From positions 558,001 through 622,000 of the forward strand of contig JALIZF010001847.1 in the NCBI GenBank assembly GCA_029948255.1: a stretch of 64,000 bases of DNA, given 5' to 3'. Origin of the DNA: Telmatactis stephensoni (Eukaryota; Cnidaria; Anthozoa; Actiniaria; Isophelliidae). The notes under the pieces were generated by a model. That model searched no databases and was not told the origin of the DNA. It was given only the letters and a program-made list of their open reading frames with translations. A program made the translations under genes and the position numbers. Shown here piece after piece: positions 1 through 12,700 of the stretch; position 1 is the stretch's first letter, and each line of letters opens with the position of its first letter.

Positions 1-9
1 CCAGAACTT

Positions 10-3000
10 ATGAACACTCTCTTTTTTATGTTTTGCTATTTATTTTTGCTATCTGAATGCTCAATTATAAGTAAGTATACTTCTTGTCTTTAATAATCAT
101 TTTGCATTTTAATATGGCGCTCAAGGGATATTTGTATGGATGGCATACAAAGCGTACTGGTTAGAGTGCTTGTCGGGCTTCGTGTAGTCCGGGCTCGTTT
201 CCATGCTTTCAGTAATTTGTTAAAAAATCAAATGCAATGGTAGTGAGAGTGGACGCCTCACGAATATATAAACTAAGTTTGTTTGGCGTTTGAACTAAGT
301 TTGTTTGGAGTTCTCCACCCGTCGGAGGGGGTTCGTTTAGTCCGGGCTCGTTTCCATGCTTTGAGTAATTTGTTAAAACAATAGAATGCAATGGTAGTGA
401 GAGTGGACGGCTTACGAATATATAAACTAAGTTTGGCGTTTGAGCTAAGATTGTTTGGAGTTTTCCACCCGTCGGAGGGGGTCTCCACCATGCCAGGGTA
501 TTTCTAAAAATATCGAATATCAGTAACGGTGGTGAGTGTGAGTGCCTCAATTACGAAGTAGGCAGACAAATCATATCCTCCTCCAAAAACAACGCTCGCA
601 AACGAGGGAAAAAGTCTCTCGTAGTCCGCGTCTGCGATTCCTGTGTTGCCAACTGGCTTCTGTGTCAAATCTTCATCTGAATGGGACGCCGAACTTTTGA
701 TATAAACGGTTGAGTGATCACGCACAAAACAATCAAAATCGACGCTCTGTCAAACAATGGAGGAATCGTAATTAGCATTGTATTTCCCTTATGCCTCGAC
801 TTGACCTATAGCGAACGGTTCGCTATTACTCATCCAATATATCGAAAGTGGGTTATTACTGCTATTGTTGGAGTAGGGAGGTTTCTGCGTTAAAATATAT
901 TAAATGCAATGCAATGATAATCAATTTATGTTTTAGATCATCAAAGAATTTACTCAGCGGTCTACAGCAGAGCCGAAATTCTAAATTGCGTTTTTTTTTA
1001 CTTGCAGCTGATCCACAGTCTACGATAATATGTATAACTGAAAGTACCAAATATAATTTTACTTTTGCACTTGGGATAAACGCCGGCACGTTTACAGCTA
1101 TTGATCAGGCCAGTAGAATGCCACAGTGTATACGAGAATGTTGCAAACGACAAGGAGGACAGGTTGCGTTTCTAATTGAGAACAGCTGCTTTATGGTTTC
1201 TTGTGAAAACAATGACCAGTGTACAACAAGGCCCGACATAGGCCCGAACTATTTACGGACTGAAATAACTCACTACAAATCATTTGGTACGTACTGCAGA
1301 TTATAAATTCTTGACTTTATAATGTTATTCCGTCACTATTATTCTCCCCGTTGGCACGAATAATGCCGCAGCAAGCTTTCTTTTTCTTCCTCGACTCAGA
1401 GATTATTAGATCATTAGATCTGCATTATAAAATTCTATACCTTCCATAGCCTATACCAGGCTTTAAATTACAGGATTTCATTCATACCCTTGAAATTCGG
1501 CTAAAGATAAAAGGGCGGTAGCCACGTTATATGAACAAACGACAGACGTTGACAGACGTCTTTTGTTGAAGCTCATCCAAGATGGCTGCCATAGACGTGG
1601 CAAGCGCCCTAAAATTGCATATTATTTTCCATTTGACATTGCTCTTTTTAATCTTTTCCAGACGCAGCTCCGATTATTCAAGAGTTACCACGTACTGTCT
1701 ATATAAAGGAAAATAACGTACCAAATCAAAACGTTATCAGTTTGTTTGCAAGAGCGATCAGTAGAACAACCTTTGAAGGTCTAAATCCATACAACTCGTC
1801 AGTATTCTTTAGTATTACCAAAGGTATGTAACTATAAGTCAATAGAGGCCATTATAATTGGCTCGCTGAGGTAAAGACGAACTAGCTCAATGAGCATAGG
1901 CATTGCCCAATCGTATGAAACAGTACTGTTAACGACTGATTTTGATTCTTTGCAATGTAAATGATTCCTGCATTCTATCATGGTCGCTATCAAATGGTCG
2001 TGCATAACCTCTGTATTTGCCTGACGGCTGATTCAGAAGAAGAGGAGGCGAAATGACACAGGAACTACATACGGATTAACACAAACAGGCAGCCATAAGG
2101 GATTTTGTGAACAATTTGGCTTACATTTTGACACATCTGTGTTTCATAAGGTCAAAAAAACAACAACAAACAAACAAACAACAACAAAATAAAAACAACA
2201 ACAACAAACAAGCAAACAAACAAACAAACAAACAAACAAATAAGAACACACACACAAAACACGTTCGTTTGAACGTTCACTCGGCGGGCTTTCGACCCTC
2301 CACGGCTAAGCATGCGCTGAAGAGACCTGCCTGCAGTTTGTGACGGGCCACAAGGAACCCTGCATACTATGACTTGGCCAGCAACGTCCGCCGAGTAATG
2401 AGTATTCGTTCAATATTTGAAATAGATGATGATAACTCTACCTTCCTGTTTTTTTTGTTTGTTTTTTTTTCAGGCAATGTCGGTAACGCCTTCAAGATTC
2501 TTCAATTTCCATACAGAAACAATGCATCATTAGTGGCAAATAAAAGATTAGACAGAGAGAATGTATCATTCTACTACCTTACTATCCAAGCCACAAATAT
2601 AGAAGAACAAAAAGTGAGCACAAAAACACTGCGAGTCGAGATTGAGGACGAGAACGACAATGCCCCTGTGTTTCCAAATCCTAAATATGAAAAGTCTATT
2701 TTCAGTAACATTTCCATGGGAACTGAAGTATTCAGAGTGCACGCCATCGATATTGATGCTGGAGCGAACGCCCAAATACGTTACTACCTGGCCAACCACA
2801 AAGCACAATTTGATATCGTCCCTGAAACAGGAGCCATTTTTGTGAAACAAAAACTACGCATTGATCGTACTTTATCGTATACTCTTATAGTAGCGGCAAT
2901 AAACGGACCACATCGGGCCATAACAACAGTACGACTTGATGTTGTTGCCGTCAACGAATTCAGGCCATATTTTCAACGGCTTAACTACAGAGTTAGAGTT

Positions 3001-6000
3001 TCCGAGGCTGTGGAGATAGGGACTTCGGTTGTCAGGATATCTGCAATGGACAGTGACACAGGGCTGTTTGCTAAGTTAACGTATTCTATAATCAATGGAT
3101 CTAGGACTTTATTCGAAGTGGACGAAAATGGTGATCTCAGAAACCTTCGGCCACTATATGGAATGGGTGGCAAGGTGTTTACATTGAAAGTTGGTGTCCA
3201 CGATGGAGGTAACCCTCCATTACATGCTCTTCAAGATGCTAAGGTTGTTATCACTGTGGTCAGTATGAAGAGACACAAAGTTATATTCAATGTTCCTAAA
3301 TACAACATTCCAATCATGGAGAATATTCCAGTGAGTTCTAGCATTCTTACTGTAAGAGCGGTTTCTGGTTTGAGCCCGGAAAACCTGGACAACGGTCGTC
3401 GTGCTCAAAGACGTTTTGGAAAGCGAGCGAAAAGGATTGTTTATTCGATAACCAATAGGGATAATGCGGCGAAGTTCTTCAGGATTGACAAGCACAGTGG
3501 CACAATATACACAAATCGAGAAATTGACTATGAAAAGAACAAGGAATTCAGGCTTATTATTACAGCCAAGGATATCGAGGCAAGGAAAAGAGGACACCGA
3601 ATTCAAAAGGGTAGGTTAAAGTCATTCAGCTAAAATATCGTTTATCATCTTTCCCATACAATTCATGTCATAACTCATTACAATTTCATTATTGGTGTAT
3701 TATTATATTGATTGTCATAGCAATGATGATGATAACGATGACGATGTTGGTGGCACTATTTTAAATTAAATTCATTTATTTAATGTGGGTAGTTAGCAGT
3801 TTATTTTTATTTTTGCCACAGATAATGCCACAGTTATCATTAAAGTGATTGACCTTAACGACAACCGTCCACAATTTATACTATCTTCCTACCAAAAAAT
3901 TGTCAGCGAAAATACTACGGTTGATTCGTCTATTTTACGTGTTACTGCGACAGACGCCGATTCGGGGGAAAACTCAGAAGTGGAATACAATCTACTGTAC
4001 GGAAATGACGACAATATCTTTGCTCTGGATCCTAACGATGGCACCTTGCTCTTACGAAAATCCTTATCTGGTTTTCATAACAAGTTTTTCAATCTGACGT
4101 TAATGGCGACAGACAAAGGAAAGCCACCGAAGAGGTCAGATCCTGTATCCATCTTTCTGAAAATTCGTCGACGTCGTCCGGGTACAACACTGATCCCCAC
4201 TTTAGCCACAACGCATACCATAATAGTCAATGAAAGCTGCCCTGTTGACACCGTTTTGACAACAGCGGAAAAGTTATTGGCACCGGGCCAAGACTGGAAG
4301 AAGAAGAATGGATGGAATGAGAGAGGAAATATAAAGTATTTTTTATCCAATTACTTCCTGTCTGGCTGTAATGAGCAGCATTATTTCTCGGTTAATCCAC
4401 TGACTGGAGAATTAACGCTTCGAAATCAACTTGACTACGAGAAGCAGCACAGATGTGCCTTTTATTTCACCGCCGTTGGTAGGTTTCACTTATCATATAG
4501 TTAAAGCGAAAATCTTTGCATCGCGACTTTGATTTTTCTGACTATGATTAAATTTCTATTGAGTTTTTCATCCTTTTTAATCTTCTCATCCTTAATAGCT
4601 TGGGGGAGAATCCTCAATTCGACCAATGATTTGAACGAATTCGCGTAAGCTCACCCCTAAGAATGACTGAAGATCAGAAAAGCAACAATTTAACAAAAGA
4701 TTGTATTAAAGCGCCAAAAACTTCTCAAATTTGATTGACCAAAAACACGATACCAATGATTGTATTAAAATTTTTTGTTTGTTACAACTTAAATACTTGA
4801 CGATGAAATTAATGAAAGTACTATTAAGTACTATAAGTGCATCGTCGAACCAGTCAGCCAGAAAGGCCAGTTCTTAAATGGTACACCTCGTCTCTTATGA
4901 CTTGTTCCGGCTGATGCTATGAACTGGCTTGTACCATTTAAGAACTGGCCATTCTGGTCGGATGGTTCCCCAAAATGGAAAATACTCTAAGAATTAAGAG
5001 ACGATTTTTTCAATGACGAGCAATAATGGCGAAAAGCGCGAAAAACTAGATCTTCGTGCGACTTTTAATCCTAATTTTCGTTCTGGATTAACACTCAAAT
5101 CCTTTATCTACCGGTTAAAAACTGATGTACCAAGATAAAATACCTGTTTAAAACGGATTTTTGAATTGTACAAAGACTTTTTCTTGAAGTTGTGTTGGGA
5201 TTAAGCTTTTTCAAGCTGAATATCAAGAAAACATGTAGCAAATGAGCAAATGAAGGCCTAAACCTCATTTTCGATCCAAATTTTCGCTTTGGATCGGATT
5301 AACATATTGATTCACCTTTCATCGGCCAAAACTACTTACAAACAACTTAAACTTTCTGACAGATATGATTTTAGTTTTGTACAACAGCTATTCTTCAGCT
5401 CAGGAGTTTTTGTTGTTCACTGCTCGAACTTGAAAAAAATCCCCTCTTAAAGTGCAGTAAGTAAAATTTAAAGTGCCTGTATGCACGCCTTACGACAGCC
5501 AGAGCAATAAACATTCTCTAACTCGAACACAGGGGGCCCGGCTTGAGAGTCTTTTATCAAGAATAAAATGATCTAAAGCTCTTTCGGTTTCCTGTGGCAA
5601 CCTCAATGAAACTCGATCACGTAAATTTCACGTGGCGCTATCAAGTTACCACGGTAGTTTCATTGAGGTTGCCACAGGAAACCCAAAGAGCTTTCGATCA
5701 TTTTATTCTTGATAAAAGACTCCCAAGCTGCTGGGCACCCTGTGGCTCGAATGGGACTCGAATCCATTACCCCTGAGATACATGTCCAATGCTCTATCAA
5801 CTGAGCTATCGAGTCAGTTGGAGTGATCGCATGCAGATGCTGGTGCTATTTATTGGAGCACGGGAATGAAATACTCTGACAATGAACTATTTTGATGTTC
5901 TTTTTAGATACTGGCAGGGCCAATTCGATGGATAAAGCCTTGGTGGTGGTCGAGATCAAAGATGTGAACGACAATAGACCAAGATTTTATCAGCATAAGT

Positions 6001-6294
6001 TCAAGATTCTTTATTCCGATGAACCGAAGTTGTTTTCCAAAGTGACAAAAGTTGCAGCATTTGATAGAGATTCACAAGAGAATGGAAGACTTTCTTACTG
6101 GATGAAAGGCAACCATAAAGGCTATTTTAAGATCGACACCAAGTAAGCGAAAGATTCCGAGTTTGATACCCAGTCACCTCACACTTGTTTCGACTTCTTT
6201 CTATTCTATATAGCTTTCCTGGGTTATCAGCTTCGTGCTGCAATAATTGAACTACTGGTGCTAAATATCAGCGCCTTTTTAAGCGCCTTTTTAA

Positions 6295-6352
<58 letters not shown>

Positions 6353-7814
6353 GTTGATTGATTGATTGATCGATCGATAGAGCGATTAAGATAAACTCAA
6401 TTCAATACTTTCGATTCTTTTTACCAAAAAAGGTATAAACATCGTGTAACGTTTGTTTTATAGGACTGGGATCATTAGAGTTGCAAAGGATCTCCAACAC
6501 AAAACACTTGGTTTGTTTACCATGGCTGTTTCCGTACACGATAATGGCACACCCCCTCAGATTAACGAAAAAGATGCTCAAGTCGATGTCCTGATATTTC
6601 AGCGATTTAGTACTCCAATGATCTTGATCGAAACTACTGCAAGCACCATAACAATGCAATTCAATTTGAAGTACTTGGATTTGAGCAACGTGCAGAAGTT
6701 TGCAGTTATCGCACAGGAATACTTTCCAAACAATGAATTGTGTAAGTAGTAGTTATACCCCCCTTCGTTCAGAGTTCAAAATTCCCTGTCGGAGGTAAGG
6801 GTAGTGTAGTGGTTCACCGCTCACCTTTAATATCTTTGACCTGGGTTGAGACCTACTGCGGGCCCTAAAGTCGCCTAAAATCGCATAAAGTTGTCCCATC
6901 GACGTTTTGGCCAATTTTTAATTAAATCGCATAAAGAAATCGCCTTAAGCTGCCCAAAGTTACGGTGACTTTAGGGCCTAGCCTGGATTAGTCCCGGGTT
7001 GAATGCCCGATTCGCACTGAGTGTGTTTAGTGTATTCTTCCTCTCCCTTGCCATTGTTTTTTTCTGACCTCAGCAAAATTCAGCATGTAGGTTGAGTGAT
7101 GTATTGGTTGGTTGGTTCTCAAGTACATTAAGGCCTGGGATTTTAAGGCATTTGCTCAAAAATGAAAAATTGCCTGAAATGCGGTCTAGGCTTCAGCCTC
7201 AAAGGATTTTTTTGCCGAATAACAATTTTTGTTAAACTTAACATTTTGGCATAGGTTTCATAATGAGAGATTGGTCACGTGACCTGTTACATCAGAAAAC
7301 ACGTTTTTCAATCTCCGGTGGCGAAGACAACACGAACTTTAAATGTTCTTACATTTTTAGAGTTGTGGTAATGTGTTGTATATGGATCTGTCTTGGCTGC
7401 TTGTTTACCATTTTTAATTTACGAGATATTCAGGTTAATTTGAAAATAATCAAGGTCACGTGACCTATTTTACATATTATCTCTTTAACGAAGATCGATA
7501 GTCGAGCAGCTAAGACAGTTTCATTATCTACACCTAGAAAGAACTCTAAAACTATATATACCACTATGGTTTGTTTTGTCTACACCACCGGAGAGCTAAA
7601 AATGTGATTTATGACGTCACAGGTCACGTGACTGATCTTATGTGATAAAAATGGCACCAAAATGTTGAGTTCATCGAAATAAATCTTTTTGTTAGGAATC
7701 AATTTATGGTTTGTATGATAACAATCTAAGTCAATTTTTGATCATTTTGGGCAAATCCCAGGCCTTAACGTACTTGAGTTAGTTGGTCGGTCGGTCGATC
7801 GGTCGGTCGGTTGG

Positions 7815-7861
<47 letters not shown>

Positions 7862-7886
7862 GTTGGTTGATTGATTGGTTGATTGG

Positions 7887-7939
<53 letters not shown>

Positions 7940-9709
7940 GGAATCAAAGTACGTGTATTGAAAACAAACAGCTACTAAAAAGGCTTCAAAATCCACTGAT
8001 CACACAACCCAATGCGACGAACAAACAAACGATGTAACTAGTAGTACGATTACAGAGTAAATTTTTATGTTACCTTTTCAGTTCAAGAATACACGAAGTT
8101 GAAGCCTTTGACGTGGTATCTTGTCAATTACATCAAGAAACAAAATCAGAACCTTCGTCGTTACATCACCAAGGAAATCAACAACAGTGCTGCCATTACC
8201 AGGTTCGGGATGTTTCAGATAACCGTAGGCGATCAGTCGGGCTGCAATGATAAAACAAAAGCTAAAAAGGTTTGCAGTGGGGCACTGAACTCTGGATCAA
8301 AATACAGGTAAATTGACTGATGATGAGCCTTGATTTGTATTCCTTATATGGTAATTACAATACATCACATAGAGGACAGCAAAATAAAAAGATGGTGACG
8401 ATGCCTTCGCCCAGGCAACTCCTACATATCGGGCTTCCTGTGGTAGTACGAGTTTGGTTGGGAGAAAGAAAAGAAAAGCAATTGGATTATTTCTCCTCTC
8501 TCCTTCAGAGTCTTGCTCTATCGCGCGGTTACCCAGTTCTTTCTCGTCTTTCTATTACCACAGAAAACCCAATTAGCGAGGGGGCCTGCGGAGGGGGCTG
8601 AAGGTCCTCTTTGCATAAAAAACATCCATAAACTTAGGTAAAACTTCATTCTAAATTCATTTTTTCAGGTTCCAGTTGAGAGTGTATCTTAAAAACAATG
8701 GTCCTTTTAAGACTATTACGTACAAAGATAGCTACTTCTCAGATTCCTTTTATACTGGTAAGTGAAAAAAATTAGTAACCCAACCTAGAAATATATTTTT
8801 CTGCAGTACAAATCACATGCTTAGCCTATTTTTTAACACGGAAATCTAAATTGTGCCAATTAATTTACAATCTAAATATTTGAGACAAGTCCCGTGATTT
8901 TCTATTGAGCCGCCAGTCTCCCTTTTCACTCCAAATTCACCACTGTAATTCCCCCAAAAAAGAAAGTCCTTCGAAACAACCCAGGGTAGATTCGATAATG
9001 GAGTCTCTAAGGAATGTCGATAACTCGTGCTCACTCGTTCAAAAAGACAGAAGTCTGCACTGTTATAGTCTGCATTCTTCTTTTCAATATATACCAATTG
9101 TTCTTCTTCTCAGGTCCCAGTAAAACAGCGAAAACATACAGAAAAGAAGGACGACGCAATTACGATGCTGTGGTGTATAGTGTTGGAGCAGCCTTGGTTC
9201 TTGTCATCGTCTTGGCGTTTTTAAGAGGGTTTTACCGTCTTAAATTGGACAGATTAAGGTGAATAAATATACTGTAGTTTACATCCACTATGTTAGTTCG
9301 GTTCGACCGAGCGCTTTACGTTTCCATTACCTTGTAGGAAGATGTTGAACTACGTCCTCTTTTGTTAGTAGTCATAAAAAAGATTCGAGACTTCGTTTCC
9401 TTCCACTTTAGTTTACCTTGCTTTTATTAAATGCCGGATCATGGGTTATGGATCTCACCCTGGAATCTAACATATATCTCAACAGCGAATGCTTCCCCTC
9501 GCCACCTCAATATACAATATAATAATAAATATAATTAACATAATAATAATAATAGTAATAATGGTGATGATGATAATAATAATAATAATAATTGCGGATC
9601 CCTGAAGACACTTATGCCCAAATTTGCCTTACCTGGCTGGTTGCTGGGAGCCACTTTTGGGCTTAAAAACCCTCCCACTAGCCTTGCGGCTAGTGTGATA
9701 TTTCACTGG

Positions 9710-9796
<87 letters not shown>

Positions 9797-12700
9797 GTGA
9801 TGATGATGATGATAATAATAATAATCTATTGAGTTACTGAGTTTATTTTACGGGTTAATGAAGAGCACTGTACTGATAAGAAATGCACATGTAAGTCAGT
9901 TTGTAGCTTTTAGTTTTGATTGTCTGAGGCTTTAGGCAAAAGTCTGACTAGTGTAGAACCAGGAAATTTGTGAATAAGAAATATCCTGTGATTAAATAAA
10001 ATAATAATGATGATGATGATGATTTATATAGGGCATTTTTTTAAATATCATCGGCGCTTTACAATTAAATCATATCGATGGACTTAACTGGTAGGGTCGG
10101 AGGTAGGCCGGCCCAATTGGCTACATATATACAAGGCCTAGAAGCTGAATTTGAACTAGGGCCAACCAAGAATATCCCTTTCAGAACAGCTCACACATAC
10201 GCAATACAAAACTCATTTGATTTCGATCGCGTTTAGGATTCACGAAGAAAAGAAGCGAAGAATATCATTTCCAGTCAGTAATCCTCGATTTCAGGACCCA
10301 GAGTCACCTGTAGAAAAAATAAAAACCCCTGGAGAAGGAAGGTAAACAAAGTGTTCTGGCTTGTTTGCTGCGCACTGAAATCTTCAGTGAATTTATAGCG
10401 CAAAGGGAAACTCTTATGTTATGCTGAAACGAAAACAAAAGTTACCGAAGGGTTAATGATTCAGTTTGATATGACTTGCGATGACCAGTATGACCAGAGC
10501 TATAGCCGAGTGCTCCCCTGTTTCTCGAGTTGCTCTTCCGAACTTCCAAAAAAAGCACAAGAAACCGTTATAGAGAAATTTATTGAAAGAAAGGAGAAAA
10601 GTAGGGTTATACTATGAAAAGTAACGCAAAATTGCAATTACTGCCAGGTTTGAAGAGAAACTTATTGATTCATTTCAGAAAGTTGATGACATCAATACAT
10701 ACAGAAAAAGGATCAGGTAATATAAACCATTTATTATATAGTCAAATGATTTCTTGATATGTTCGGCTCAAGCTTTCGTCTCCATACGTCAAATGTTTTT
10801 ACATTCAAGCACTTTAATCAGACAGTCAAAATGAATTTTTCTGTTCTTTTGAAGAAATTGGTAGAAGCGACGAAGACGAAGGCTCTTCACCAGACTCCGC
10901 TCTAGGTACGTGTACCTCATGGCAATCTGAGCCTACGTATCAAGAGACCATCAGACCAGCGTACTTTGCCTTTGAGTATTAGGACTACCATGACAGTACT
11001 CCATATTTTGCTATCGAGGTAACGCATGCGCTCTAGACTTTTCCCGTCTTTTGGTCAAACTGTGTCTTGTACTTCTTGGGTTCTTTCAGGACACTCAGAC
11101 CGAATGGAATTGCTTAACAATCACTTTCTTTCTTCCTTAAGAACTAAGGTCAGTTCTTCCCTATTCTGTGCTGTCATTCTGAATCTCTGTCTCCCTAGCT
11201 CTTTGCTTTAAATTCCTCGATAGCCTAAACGGGGACTACTGTAGTCAAATCCTCTGAAAATCTTATTTGGACACCTTTGGTATTGACTCTGGTATAACAT
11301 CATCAAAAGCACGCTTCCACTGACTTCCTTCGTTTTTAATCCCACTAATCTACTATTATTACTAACCTTTTTTCCTTCCTTCATTTAACATGCTATGTAA
11401 TAATATTTTGATTTATATTGCTTTGCTTTTGAGCAGCTGATTAAATCTGCTTCTTAAAAAGCGTTAACCACTCTTACACCCATTGTCACTTTGCAATTGC
11501 CCTTAAACTATTTTCCTCCAAAGCTAAAGGGAAATGGCTGCTCAAAAATAATTGAATTTAATCATACGCAGTATGCTCTGATGCAGGTCTCAAGAGTCTA
11601 CTAATATACTGAAGCCTTATTATTTCCACTAACGACCAATTCCTTGAACAAACACCTCTCTACAATGACCACCTTAGCTTTGTAGAATGGATAATATTCT
11701 TTGGCCAATCTGTGCAATAATCTTGTTTAAAACTCTCTAGTGTAGACACTTATAGTCAGTTTCTAGGGTGGTTGTTGTGTTGAGGTATGTCAACGTTTAA
11801 CATACTGTAATATCATATTTCATCTTGATCATCTTACTCATGTCATACTTTATTTCATCTCTCTCTACATTCTGCTCAGGCCTCGACAGCTAATGGCTCA
11901 TTGTAGGACCACATTGATTGTAAGTCATTATCATTATCGAGCATGCGCAGCTATGCCTTTCTTATCGTTCATAGATAAAAGCGCCAACCCACATTGTATA
12001 GAGTACAGTCCTACTACGAAAAGTGCGATGGTTTGATTGGTGTTTTGAACGAAACACCATTAAAAGCAAATAGTCATTGTGCAATCGTGACAAGTCGACT
12101 AGAACTCGTTACCATGGAAATCACCCTTTGTGTACTAGGTCTAAAATCGTAAACTGAGATTCGGAAGAGTGTAAAAGAGTGTAAAAAACTGGAAGATATC
12201 TTTTCGTTTTTCGACTGGTAATACATATATTACATAGATCAATCACGAGAGGAATAAGAAGTGACGAGAACAAGATCTAGGATAGTACAAAGGGTATTTT
12301 GGTAATGAGTTTTGGCGGCAAAGATATCGACCCGCAAGTCGATTAGAATATAGTTTAAAATTCATATCACAAATGAAGAAAATGACAATGATACATTGTA
12401 GTTATTATTACTGTTCATAAATTTTGCTTCAATGCTTCAGTACGCATGCGCATTTGAAATAGCAAGATCACGCAGCATTAGTTTTGGTTTGTAGCCCTTG
12501 AAAACACTTGAATTTCTGCCTGTAAAACTGACCTTGTTAAGACATTTGAGACTTTAGTGTTAAGTATTTCTTCATCCTGAATCCCTTTCTGACCTCAAAG
12601 CGTAGTATCGCGCTTAACAGAAGTCTTGAAATCGCACAAGAAGTACATATTGCAGGGTTTCGCCACTCATTCTCTTGAAAATGAAAAGTTAAAGAAGCAG

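Noticed and set aside
848..1007. In-frame extension of the MANSC exon to a Met at 848
   Set aside because: A pyrimidine tract and CAG acceptor end at 1007, and the phase-1 signal-peptide exon at 10-70 joins exactly at 1008; the extension is intron.
2374..2473. N-terminal extension of the long cadherin exon
   Set aside because: Preceded by a strong polypyrimidine tract and CAG at 2471-2473; cadherin similarity starts only after it.
5729..5826. Functional tRNA gene on the minus strand
   Set aside because: A and B boxes are good, but the anticodon loop and acceptor stem do not fit a working tRNA.
9684..9710. Helitron 3' end (hairpin before CTRR)
   Set aside because: The hairpin CTAGCC..GGCTAG is present, but no CTRR end at the right distance and no TC start; a TAA-tailed retroelement fits better.
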